Of a stretch of DNA of 7,601 bases, positions 1-6,359 are shown piece by piece. The notes under the pieces were generated by a model. It was given only the letters and a program-made list of their open reading frames with translations. It did not search any database and was not told the DNA's origin. The translations under genes and the position numbers were made by a program. How positions within the stretch are numbered: the stretch's first letter is position 1; each line of letters begins with the position of its first letter. Source of the DNA: Candidatus Nealsonbacteria bacterium CG01_land_8_20_14_3_00_12 (lineage in GTDB: Bacteria > Patescibacteriota > Minisyncoccia > Minisyncoccales > PETJ01); assembly GCA_002781125.1 (NCBI GenBank), contig PETJ01000052.1, forward strand, positions 1-7,601, given 5' to 3'.

Positions 1-58
1 ATTTTTTACAATTTCTAATTTCCCGAGCTAATTTTTCTAATTTAGTTTTTTTATTCAT
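1..58 (-). CDS. N-terminus of a probable family-4 uracil-DNA glycosylase (cut by the window edge)
   Basis: Only the first 19 codons are visible. They read as a lysine-rich start followed by KLEKLAREIRNCKK. Family-4 (Fe-S) uracil-DNA glycosylases usually open in this way: a short helix, then a CxxC pair that binds part of the 4Fe-4S cluster. Cys17 is visible. The single remaining base of codon 20 is T, which would fit a second Cys at the expected CxxC spacing, but the codon is cut off. Such enzymes remove uracil from deaminated DNA in the cytoplasm. The ATG overlaps the stop of the upstream membrane-protease gene as ATGA, so translation is probably coupled. The identification rests on very few residues. 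The gene itself is well supported by the overlap geometry; the family is a reasonable guess. Confidence 0.5.
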   Translation of the reverse strand, partial: MNKKTKLEKLAREIRNCKK

Positions 59-948
59 AGAATTTTTGTAATCAGGTAACCAATTATTGAAAAGAAGGCG
101 ATTGGGGGAAGGGCGGGAATTGGCTGGCGAATTTTTTGGCTGGTGAAAAAGTAAAAACCCACAAAAAGGCCAATGAGAGAAAAAAAGGCAACAATTAAGG
201 AATTTAAAATTCCAACTGGAATTAAAGAGGCGGAAAAAAGCAGGGGAAAAACAATGTCTCCTCCGCCTAAAACTAAGAATTTCCCGCCCACCCGCTCTGC
301 GGGTACCCGAATTTTTCCTAAACTTTCTTGAAAACCAAAAATATTTGGAGGAATAACAAGAGCTAAAATTGCTTTGCTTTCAATCATTTCTTTTGCCATT
401 TTAACCATGTGTTTTGTTTTGTAAACGGCAATAAAATCGTAAATCGAAAAAATTACTAAAAGTCCAGCCACGATTTCAGGATTTAAACTCAATCCTAAAA
501 CACTACCCACCCCGGCCATTCCCAAAATCATTAAAATATCTTGATTTAAAACTGTGGGAGATTTCCACCACCAAAAATAAAAAAACACAATAAGAATTAG
601 AGGCGCGGGTTCTGGTAACCAAGCTTCAAGAAAAAGTAATCCACCAAGAAAAGTTGATAGGGCGAAAAGGATTTTGAAAATTACCCCCTTTCCTTTTTGA
701 AATTTCACAAAGTGCAAAATTAGAAGCAAAAGGAAAGTAGCTAAAAGAAAATAAAATATAAATTGCCAAAGAGAGATTTCGGGTGGAGTGATTTTTTTAA
801 TTTTTAAAATTTCATTTATTTTAAACGCAGCAGCAATTCCTAATCCTATGGTTAAACAAAATAAAAAAGCCTCGATAGCAAAGATTCGCCAAGGGCTTTG
901 GATGGAGACTACTTCTGTCGGCTTTTGATTTTCATTACCTTCTGGCAT
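55..948 (-). CDS. Presenilin/signal-peptide-peptidase-like intramembrane aspartyl protease (A22 family)
   Basis: A 297-residue multi-pass membrane protein, predicted to cleave transmembrane helices within the lipid bilayer. About nine hydrophobic segments are visible, beginning near residues 21-42, 60-81, 91-110 and 115-128. The three signatures of GxGD aspartyl proteases are present in order: YD at 170-171 (catalytic D171), GGGD at 228-231 (catalytic D231), and PAL at 278-280 near the C-terminus. The length fits the prokaryotic presenilin homologue family (PF06550 type) and there is no obvious extra domain. The substrate is unknown. The ATG at 948 is the only usual start codon in this frame after the in-frame TGA at 1032-1030, although the 27 codons between them are open (see findings). 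No Shine-Dalgarno precedes it. It lies 73 bp after metK, and its stop overlaps the next gene's start (ATGA). Confidence 0.9.
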   Translation of the reverse strand: MPEGNENQKPTEVVSIQSPWRIFAIEAFLFCLTIGLGIAAAFKINEILKIKKITPPEISLWQFIFYFLLATFLLLLILHFVKFQKGKGVIFKILFALSTFLGGLLFLEAWLPEPAPLILIVFFYFWWWKSPTVLNQDILMILGMAGVGSVLGLSLNPEIVAGLLVIFSIYDFIAVYKTKHMVKMAKEMIESKAILALVIPPNIFGFQESLGKIRVPAERVGGKFLVLGGGDIVFPLLFSASLIPVGILNSLIVAFFSLIGLFVGFYFFTSQKIRQPIPALPPIAFFSIIGYLITKIL

Positions 949-1025
949 TTTTGAAAAATGAAACGGTCTGGTGTCCGATAGGCCAACTTCCCCTTTTTCG
1001 CCCGTTTTGAAGAATAATTCTTCAT
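909..1025 (-). other. Candidate 38-codon small ORF coupled to metK by ATGA
   Basis: The ATG at 1025-1023 overlaps the metK stop as ATGA, the same junction used elsewhere in this window. It opens a 38-codon frame ending in TAG at 911-909. The peptide starts [20 protein letters not shown] and is very basic, with no recognisable domain. It runs into the first 40 bases of the membrane-protease gene in another frame. A heptamer G AAA AAG lies in frame at 999-993, and a -1 shift there would enter the protease frame. It may be a real small protein, the true start of a frameshifted protease, or chance. I cannot choose between these from one sequence. Confidence 0.2.
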
Positions 1026-2176
1026 AGCCTCACTAGTTTAAGAAGTTCCCTAATTTTGTCTTTTCTCTCCCAGGTAAATTCTGGTTCTTCCCTACCGAAA
1101 TGACCATAGCAGGAAGTTTTTCGATAGATTGGCCTTAATAAATTCAGCTGTTTTATAATCCCTCCTGGTGATAACTCAAAAACTTTTGGAATTATTCTTA
1201 ATAATTTTTCTTCTGGAATTTTATTAGTGCCGAAGGTATCAATGCTAAGCTCTGATGGCTCTACTCCTCCAATGACATAAGAAATTCTAACTAAACATTT
1301 TCCAGCCAAACCAGCTGCGACAATATTTTTAGCAATATATCTCGCCATATAGGCCCCTGACCTATCAACCTTTGTCGAGTCCTTGCCACTAAAACTACCA
1401 CCGCCAATCGGAACTTGAGGTCCGTAGGCATCAACAACATTTTTTCTACCCGAAAGCCCTGTATCAGAAACTGGGCCACCAATGACAAAGCGACCGGTAT
1501 TGTTAATATAATATTTCGTTTTTTTGTCCAAAAGATTTTTGCAAACAGGTTTTATTACTTTTCCAATGATATCTCTTTTAAGTTTATTCAAAGAAACATT
1601 GGGGTCATGCTGAGCAGCGACAATGACGCTAGTAGCTCTTTTTACAATTCCATTTTTGTATTCCAGGGTTATTTGAGATTTTCCATCCGGCCTTAAGTAT
1701 GGCAAAACTTTTTTCTTTCTAACTTCGGCCAACCTCATTACCAATTTGTGGGCCAACATTATTGGCAGCGGCATTAATTCCGGAGTTTCATTTGTGGCAT
1801 AACCAGTTACTGAACCCTGGTCCCCTGCCCCTTGTTTTTTTGTTCCTGTTTTTTTCACTCCTCTGGCAATATCCGGCGATTGTTCAGAAACTGTATTTAA
1901 AACTCCAACTGTGTGGCCATCGAATCCATATTCTGGCTTGTCATAACCAACATCTAAAATTACCTGCCTAACTAAATTGTTAATATCAACCCAAGCCTTT
2001 GTTGTAATTTCTCCTCCAACAACGACATAACCTTTTGAAACAAAAACTTCACAGGCCACCCTGGCAAATTTGTCTTGTTTTAAAATCTCATCCAAGATAG
2101 CATCGGCAATAGCATCAGCCACCTTGTCAGGGTGCCCAATGCAAACTGATTCCGATGTTAAAAAATAGTTTTTCAT
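1022..2176 (-). CDS. metK: S-adenosylmethionine synthase (methionine adenosyltransferase)
   Basis: A 384-residue cytoplasmic enzyme that makes S-adenosylmethionine from ATP and methionine, releasing phosphate and pyrophosphate. The bacterial/eukaryotic-type MetK signatures are all visible: GHPDK at 14-18 (ATP and metal site), GAGDQG at 116-121, [20 protein letters not shown] at 226-245, and the phosphate loop [16 protein letters not shown] at 258-273. The length is full for the family. This is clearly not the divergent archaeal MAT and is the main reason for calling the host bacterial. The ATG at 2176 overlaps the stop of the DUF763 gene as ATGA, so the two are probably translated from one message. 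MetK supplies the methyl donor for all SAM-dependent reactions, so its neighbours need not share its pathway. I see no SAM riboswitch upstream; the start is embedded in the preceding coding sequence. Confidence 0.98.
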   Translation of the reverse strand: MKNYFLTSESVCIGHPDKVADAIADAILDEILKQDKFARVACEVFVSKGYVVVGGEITTKAWVDINNLVRQVILDVGYDKPEYGFDGHTVGVLNTVSEQSPDIARGVKKTGTKKQGAGDQGSVTGYATNETPELMPLPIMLAHKLVMRLAEVRKKKVLPYLRPDGKSQITLEYKNGIVKRATSVIVAAQHDPNVSLNKLKRDIIGKVIKPVCKNLLDKKTKYYINNTGRFVIGGPVSDTGLSGRKNVVDAYGPQVPIGGGSFSGKDSTKVDRSGAYMARYIAKNIVAAGLAGKCLVRISYVIGGVEPSELSIDTFGTNKIPEEKLLRIIPKVFELSPGGIIKQLNLLRPIYRKTSCYGHFGREEPEFTWERKDKIRELLKLVRL

Positions 2177-3321
2177 ACTATAGTTTTTATTAATCTTCTT
2201 TGGGCTTCGACTTTTTCTCGATTAGAAATTTTAGCCTTTTTAATTCCTTTTTCCATTATTTCTAAAGTCTTGTCCATGAGATTTTTCTCAACCGGTCTGG
2301 GAGTCCCGTCCTTACCCCCAAACGCGAAAGAATATCTGGCCGGATCTTCATAAGAAGGTCTAGCTCCGTAAATTATTTCTGAAACAAGGGATAAGGCCCG
2401 GATGGTTTTAGGTCCAACACCTTTTAATGACAAAAGTTGTTCAAAATTTTGAGGATTTTGTTCATTAGCAAGAAAGATAGTTTTTTCCAATCTTTTCAAA
2501 TCAAATTTTTCTTTCAATACCGGATGCCGGTGAAACTCAACATCATTTAGTTCCATCTCAGTAAAATTGCCCATTCTTTTTTGTTTAACTAAAGCATCTG
2601 ATTTATTGATAATTTTTGAGAAATCCTTTAAAAATGTTTTTGGTTCTTCCTTGACTAACTCTGTTGAAATTTCTTTGTTCCCCCTGCTTTTCTTTGCTAC
2701 TAAATTTAGCGGTTTTGATTTTATATCAGAAATAATTCCTGAGTGGGGCTCTTCAGTAAAATCTCGAATGTTGGAGGAGAGCCAATGATAACGTCTAGCT
2801 TTCTGAATCTCCGTGGCCATTCCCTGTTGGACCACACACCACTGTCCCGATTTACTAAAAATCAAATTGTGGTGATAAATTTGGAAAGGATTTTGCAAAT
2901 CTTGTAGACAGGAACTATCGACCTTAGCTGAGATTTTGCTTGCATAAACTAATTTATCAATTTTTTCCATTGGCCAACCCAAAAATTCTCCCCAATTTTG
3001 AATTTGTTCAGGTGTTTTTCGTGAAGTTTTTCCTTTCCCACCACAGACAAAAATACCTAATTCATTTTCTAAACCCCGAAGTCCTTCTTTCAAGGCTCCC
3101 ATTGTAGTAGTCCCGAGGCCTGATGAGTTCCAGTCGAAACCTATCACGCAGCCCAAACTCTGAAACCAAACTGGATCCGAAAGACGTTTTAAAATCTCTT
3201 CCCCGCCAAATTTCTCAGCAATAGCTAAAATTATTCCCCGAGAAAGCCTCTTCATTCTTTCAAAAAGCCAATAGGGGCATTTACCATAATCAAGTGGAAT
3301 TGTAGCAATTCCTGTTCGCAT
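2173..3321 (-). CDS. DUF763 family protein with helix-hairpin-helix motif, function unknown
   Basis: A 382-residue protein I recognise as DUF763 (PF05559, COG1415), common in archaea and scattered in bacteria; no biochemical role is established to my knowledge. The conserved N-terminal core is visible: [22 protein letters not shown] from residue 2, [21 protein letters not shown] at 48-68, and [12 protein letters not shown] at 93-104. A lysine- and polar-rich linker (about 200-250) is less conserved-looking. The C-terminal part holds a helix-hairpin-helix-like [20 protein letters not shown] at 296-315, a non-specific DNA/RNA-backbone binding element, followed by [16 protein letters not shown] at 329-344. 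The HhH element suggests nucleic-acid binding; this is inference. Full length by family standards. It is the first gene after a terminator-like spacer and overlaps metK by 4 bp, so it probably heads the left-hand operon. No Shine-Dalgarno precedes it. Confidence 0.93.
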   Translation of the reverse strand: MRTGIATIPLDYGKCPYWLFERMKRLSRGIILAIAEKFGGEEILKRLSDPVWFQSLGCVIGFDWNSSGLGTTTMGALKEGLRGLENELGIFVCGGKGKTSRKTPEQIQNWGEFLGWPMEKIDKLVYASKISAKVDSSCLQDLQNPFQIYHHNLIFSKSGQWCVVQQGMATEIQKARRYHWLSSNIRDFTEEPHSGIISDIKSKPLNLVAKKSRGNKEISTELVKEEPKTFLKDFSKIINKSDALVKQKRMGNFTEMELNDVEFHRHPVLKEKFDLKRLEKTIFLANEQNPQNFEQLLSLKGVGPKTIRALSLVSEIIYGARPSYEDPARYSFAFGGKDGTPRPVEKNLMDKTLEIMEKGIKKAKISNREKVEAQRRLIKTIV

Positions 3322-3327
3322 AACTTC

Positions 3328-3333
3328 ATTCTA
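3328..3333 (-). promoter_or_regulatory. Possible -10 element placed for a leaderless DUF763 mRNA
   Basis: On the minus strand TAGAAT (inside TGATAGAAT) ends six bases before the DUF763 ATG. A transcript starting at the usual distance would begin at or next to the start codon. This would fit the missing Shine-Dalgarno and the terminator-like hairpin just upstream. There is no good -35 match at 17 bp (TGGCTG), so the call is weak. Confidence 0.2.
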
Positions 3334-3365
3334 TCAAAAAGCTGGCTTTTCAGCCAGTTTTGATA
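3332..3365 (-). terminator. Terminator-like hairpin between glycosyltransferase and DUF763 genes
   Basis: A perfect 6-bp stem, CTGGCT/AGCCAG (3342-3347 with 3352-3357), carries a four-base loop, which reads GAAA on the minus strand. It sits on a further 8-bp AT stem, TATCAAAA/TTTTGATA (3332-3339 with 3358-3365), with a 2-base bulge at 3340-3341. On the minus strand the GC stem is followed by CTTTTT, a short T run suited to ending the glycosyltransferase transcript. On the plus strand TTTT follows too. Because the T run lies in the lower stem, it could instead be a processing or regulatory hairpin. Confidence 0.5.
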
Positions 3366-3433
3366 ATCAACCACGAGTGATTAATCACGAGTGTTGATTA
3401 ATGAATATTAATCAACCTCGGGTGTTGATTATT
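3366..3433. repeat. Cluster of nested palindromic repeats (ATCAAC...GTTGAT units)
   Basis: This spacer segment is almost wholly inverted repeats. GTTGATTAAT at 3393-3402 pairs perfectly with ATTAATCAAC at 3407-3416 across GAAT. TAATCAAC at 3409-3416 pairs with GTTGATTA at 3424-3431 across CTCGGGT. GTGATTAATCAC at 3377-3388 is a perfect 12-base palindrome. The octamer CACGAGTG occurs at 3372 and 3386, with a variant CTCGGGTG at 3417. The arms are mutually exclusive, so the RNA could switch between folds. It could be a REP-like interspersed repeat or a set of operator sites for a regulator reading ATCAAC half-sites. The spacer (3322-3443) holds no gene. Confidence 0.8.
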
Positions 3434-3443
3434 AAATTCAACC

Positions 3444-4694
3444 CTAAGAAGAAATAATGCGCTCGGCTAATTTATAATGTTTTAAGGCCTGATTTCCCCA
3501 AGAATATTTTTTGGCATATTTCAGTGTCTTTTTTTCTATTTCCTTTAATAAATTTTGGCTTGAAATAACTTTTTTTATTTTTAAAATTAATTTTCCAAAA
3601 TCTTTATCCACAATTTGGCCTGCCTCTTTTAGCATCTCGCCTGAACCTTCCATGTCTCTGCCAGCAATAAGGCTCCCTGTTCCTAACATATGGGCTAAGA
3701 TTCCACTTTGAGTACATTTCTTTGGCCAATAAAAATTTATATCAAGAGCCTTCTGAAACAGAGTTAAAAATTCTTCTGGTAGCCAAGTTTCAAGAAAAAA
3801 AATATTTTTGCCATCGTGCATTTTCTTTAATTTCTGTGAATAGTTTAATTCTTTTTTGCTTTTTTCTCTTGGAGTGCCAATGTATAAGGCCACCACCTTT
3901 CTCTGAGGAAAAGCTTTTTGTAGACGCTTCCTCATCAAAAAAAGTTTTTCAGTGTTTTTAGTTGGGGTAATAAAGCCAGCATTTCCTATTATTAAAATCT
4001 TTGGGTCAAGAAAAATATTTTCTTTTTTTAATTCGGACTTTTTTTCTTCTTCCAAATTGGATTTTTCAATCAAGAATTGGTATACTTTTCGTTTAGCTGT
4101 ATCCTTTGACATTTTAATTGTCCTCGGGAAATAATGGATTCCGTGCCTTAGAATATGGGTTTTATTAATATGCTGAGGAAAAGCTTTTTTTATTGCTAAA
4201 TAGGAACCCCGGCTAAAAACAGTAACAGCATCAACCCAGGGGAAAATATATTTCAATAAATTGTATTCCCTTTTCTCCATCCCCCAAGGCGTCTGCCCGC
4301 TTTGGAAATGAATCGTGTGAAAACTAACATTTTTTTTAATTTTTAATCCGTTTAATTCCCTAAGAAGTCTAGCAAAACCTCGGAGATTTTTCCAGATACC
4401 GAAAGTGTGCTGAAACCAAAGGAGATATTTCTCATCTTTTTTTTGAAAATTCTTTATTCCTTTTAAAATCTCATTTAAGGAAGGGGCTCGCCGATTAGTA
4501 ATTCCATACCAAGCCTGCTTTGGACTCTCTTTTTTTTCGCAAGTTAAACGACCCAGGGAATCTTGGAATTTTTTCAAATTAAAAGATATTATTTTCCATT
4601 TTTCTTTTGGAACTCCGCTGAGAAGAAATTTAAGATAATCGGCTATCCCACAAAGAATTGGTTTATAAGTGCTAACAAAATAAATTGAGACCAT
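3444..4694 (-). CDS. GT-B fold glycosyltransferase (GT4-like)
   Basis: A 416-residue cytoplasmic protein likely to transfer sugar from a nucleotide donor to an unknown acceptor. The N-terminus FVSTYKPILCGIADYLKFLL (6-25) is the usual donor/acceptor glycine-loop opening of GT4-type enzymes (S-T-Y-x-P-x-x-C-G-I-A). FHTIHFQSG at 125-133 and the DAVTVFSRGSYLAI strand-helix at 155-168 continue the N-terminal Rossmann domain. The C-terminal domain starts with IIGNAGFITPTKN (235-247) and ends with the nucleotide-binding region TQSGILAHMLGTGSLIAGRD (328-347). In classical GT4 enzymes that last stretch carries E-x7-E; here those positions look like T/Q and H, so the canonical pair seems missing. No membrane segment or signal peptide is visible. 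It follows the nucleotidyltransferase gene by 58 bp, which suggests a donor-supply and transfer pair. Start ATG at 4694; no Shine-Dalgarno. Confidence 0.85.
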   Translation of the reverse strand: MVSIYFVSTYKPILCGIADYLKFLLSGVPKEKWKIISFNLKKFQDSLGRLTCEKKESPKQAWYGITNRRAPSLNEILKGIKNFQKKDEKYLLWFQHTFGIWKNLRGFARLLRELNGLKIKKNVSFHTIHFQSGQTPWGMEKREYNLLKYIFPWVDAVTVFSRGSYLAIKKAFPQHINKTHILRHGIHYFPRTIKMSKDTAKRKVYQFLIEKSNLEEEKKSELKKENIFLDPKILIIGNAGFITPTKNTEKLFLMRKRLQKAFPQRKVVALYIGTPREKSKKELNYSQKLKKMHDGKNIFFLETWLPEEFLTLFQKALDINFYWPKKCTQSGILAHMLGTGSLIAGRDMEGSGEMLKEAGQIVDKDFGKLILKIKKVISSQNLLKEIEKKTLKYAKKYSWGNQALKHYKLAERIISS

Positions 4695-4701
4695 GGGTAA
4701 T

Positions 4702-4758
4702 ACTTATTTACTCGAGCGGTAGCGAAGTGTAGAGATGAACGAAGTTCATCGACTAAGT
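4702..4758. repeat. REP-like palindromic spacer between nucleotidyltransferase and glycosyltransferase genes
   Basis: GATGAAC at 4734-4740 and GTTCATC at 4744-4750 form a perfect 7-bp stem with a three-base loop. Outer arms ACTTA (4702-4706) and TAAGT (4754-4758) also pair, and TCGA occurs on both sides (4712-4715, 4749-4752). The sequence includes the phrase AGCGAAG...AACGAAG, so it is partly repetitive. No T run follows on either strand, so it does not look like a standard terminator. Its 3' edge overlaps the nucleotidyltransferase stop codon. Confidence 0.45.
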
Positions 4759-6273
4759 TCTGAATCTGATGGTGGCGTTAGCTATTCTGGCTAAAAGTCT
4801 TTCGATTTCTGAATAGGCAAAGATATTTTTAGGCAATCTGACCTGCCAGTCCCTTCTTCCATCTCTCAAAAGCGAAGTTCTCATTCTTATTTTCGTTCCC
4901 TCGCCAGGAATAATATCAGTGACCACTTCTGCTGGCAGAGTCTTCACATTCGTTTCTTCTTTAACATTATATAAAAGAATATTTCTGACTAGCTTTCCTC
5001 TCTGAGTGAAAACTCCCTTAGCCTGAGTTGAAATTATCACTCCATTTTTAATTTTCGCCCAAAGGATCTTACTGTCGACTAAAATGACATTTTCTATTTT
5101 TCCTCCCCCAATTTCAGAGTTTATCAAAATTGAATTTTTAATCTTCAAACCCTTGGCAAATCTTCTCTTAATCAAATATTTCTCCGCCTCAAAAAATTCC
5201 CTGGCAGCCTCGCCCTCATCAGTCTTCTTAATCAATTTTAAAAGATTTATAAAATAAATTTTCAAATTACCGTAATCCCACCAGAAAGTTTTTTCCCCTA
5301 AATTTTTCTCTCCAATAATTCTTTTTTTGCCAGTTTTTTGAAAGAAATTTCTCCTAATTTTTTTTATCCTCTCCCAATAAATTCCGCTTCCTCCCTCTGT
5401 CTGATATTCTCTTTTCCGCGAAGTTAAGGGAACCCACAAATGAAAATCGGTGCTCAAATTTCTTCTTCTTAATTCAATCTCTTTAAAAAATTCCTCAAAT
5501 AGAGTTTCCAAAAAGGGAAGCGAAATTGAAAAGCACCCCAAACTTTTAAAAAGGGTTACCTTTTCCTCCTGATCTTTTTGAAGATAACCCTTTTCTAAAA
5601 ATCTTTGAAATTTTTGCCAAGAGATTTTTTCTCGCATTAAAATTCCCCTCTTTTTTGTTGGGATTAAAACTCCGTATTGTTGCCAATCTCTCTGCCAATC
5701 CTTTTTTGAAAGGGAGAGTCCCTTTTCAATTCCAAAAATTTCAACTGGGAGTTTGGTTTCGAGCTTAGGAGTTCTAAAGGGAAGAAAAACTTGATCTCCC
5801 CAAAATACACAAATCCTCCCTTTCCTGGATTTGGCAAAAATTTGGGTAGAAAAGATTGCTGCTTCCAAAACCCTTAAAAGGGTTTCCCTGTCGCCTATTT
5901 TGATTATTTTTGGAAGTTTAACTCCTGGCTTATTATTAACCTCTGTTCCACAAAGGGGAGCCATTCTTTTTCCGTAACCAGCGGCATGATAAATAGCGAC
6001 CTTACCTTCTTTTTCTAAAAGTTCTTTGAGATTCAGTATTTCATTCGCCGATTTCCAAGCATAAAGAGTGCCTAAAAGCTGGCCAGCACCCCCCGGCCAG
6101 TCTTCTTCGATAACAATAATTTGGGTCTTGGGTGATAAAATTTCGTTTTTAGAAGCCTCTAATCTTCTTTCCCAATATTCTTTATTTCCGATTGAGGCAA
6201 CAACAATTATCACATCAAAACCTTGATTTTTCTGGACAACGGTTTTTATTTTTTTAATAATTGAATATTTCAT
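4753..6273 (-). CDS. Sugar-1-phosphate nucleotidyltransferase-like protein with C-terminal beta-helix-like section
   Basis: A 506-residue cytoplasmic protein, probably activating a sugar phosphate with NTP. After an unusual N-terminal section of about 90 residues comes the nucleotide-binding loop AAGYGKRMAPL at 97-107, then NKPGVKLPK at 114-122, matching the GxGxR...P-K pattern of the nucleotidyltransferase superfamily. WGDQ at 158-161 provides a metal-binding aspartate candidate and WWDYG at 331-335 a second, like the WxDxG seen late in these domains. Residues about 376-436 are hexapeptide-like (IKNSILINSEIGGG, IENVILVDSKI, IKNGVIIS), suggesting a left-handed beta helix. The catalytic spacing is closer to UDP-glucose/UDP-GlcNAc pyrophosphorylase-type enzymes than to GalU, but the sugar and nucleotide cannot be told. 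I chose ATG 6273. A TTG at 6285 would add four residues but lies inside the T tract of the upstream hairpin. Confidence 0.82.
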   Translation of the reverse strand: MKYSIIKKIKTVVQKNQGFDVIIVVASIGNKEYWERRLEASKNEILSPKTQIIVIEEDWPGGAGQLLGTLYAWKSANEILNLKELLEKEGKVAIYHAAGYGKRMAPLCGTEVNNKPGVKLPKIIKIGDRETLLRVLEAAIFSTQIFAKSRKGRICVFWGDQVFLPFRTPKLETKLPVEIFGIEKGLSLSKKDWQRDWQQYGVLIPTKKRGILMREKISWQKFQRFLEKGYLQKDQEEKVTLFKSLGCFSISLPFLETLFEEFFKEIELRRRNLSTDFHLWVPLTSRKREYQTEGGSGIYWERIKKIRRNFFQKTGKKRIIGEKNLGEKTFWWDYGNLKIYFINLLKLIKKTDEGEAAREFFEAEKYLIKRRFAKGLKIKNSILINSEIGGGKIENVILVDSKILWAKIKNGVIISTQAKGVFTQRGKLVRNILLYNVKEETNVKTLPAEVVTDIIPGEGTKIRMRTSLLRDGRRDWQVRLPKNIFAYSEIERLLARIANATIRFRT

Positions 6274-6283
6274 AACAGTAATC

Positions 6284-6306
6284 AAAAAACAAAGCTTATA
6301 GCTTTG
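6284..6306 (-). terminator. Intrinsic terminator-like hairpin after the NIF3-family gene
   Basis: On the minus strand CAAAGCT, a three-base loop and AGCTTTG form a perfect 7-bp stem (6306-6290), followed directly by six Ts (6289-6284). This is a standard intrinsic terminator layout, although the stem has only three G-C pairs. It ends ten bases before the nucleotidyltransferase ATG. It therefore either separates the two transcription units or acts as an attenuator in that gene's leader. Confidence 0.6.
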
Positions 6307-6312
6307 CTTATT

Positions 6313-6341
6313 CTATTTTTGAATTTTATACATTTTCCTCC
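6313..6341 (-). other. Possible leader minigene with Shine-Dalgarno upstream of the terminator hairpin
   Basis: On the minus strand GGAGG (6341-6337) is followed after three bases by ATG at 6333 and a six-codon frame, MYKIQK, ending in TAG at 6315-6313. The hairpin with T tract starts seven bases later. This order is that of a leader-peptide attenuator. GGAGG is rare in this window, where most genes have no such site. The spacing is tighter than ideal and the frame is short enough to be chance. Confidence 0.15.
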
Positions 6342-6359
6342 ATTAATCTTATCCCTTTC

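Noticed and set aside
1415..1971. Plus-strand open frames within metK
   Set aside because: They are antisense shadows of a full-length conserved gene and encode no recognisable protein.
2177..2260. Search for a SAM riboswitch upstream of metK
   Set aside because: The upstream sequence is the coding end of DUF763 with a 4-bp overlap; there is no leader in which a riboswitch could sit.
3511..4134. Plus-strand open frames within the glycosyltransferase gene
   Set aside because: Phenylalanine/serine-rich antisense translations of a lysine-rich gene, with no start signals or domains.
6274..6285. TTG start at 6285 for the nucleotidyltransferase
   Set aside because: The codon lies inside the T tract of the terminator-like hairpin and adds only four residues; ATG 6273 is the better start.
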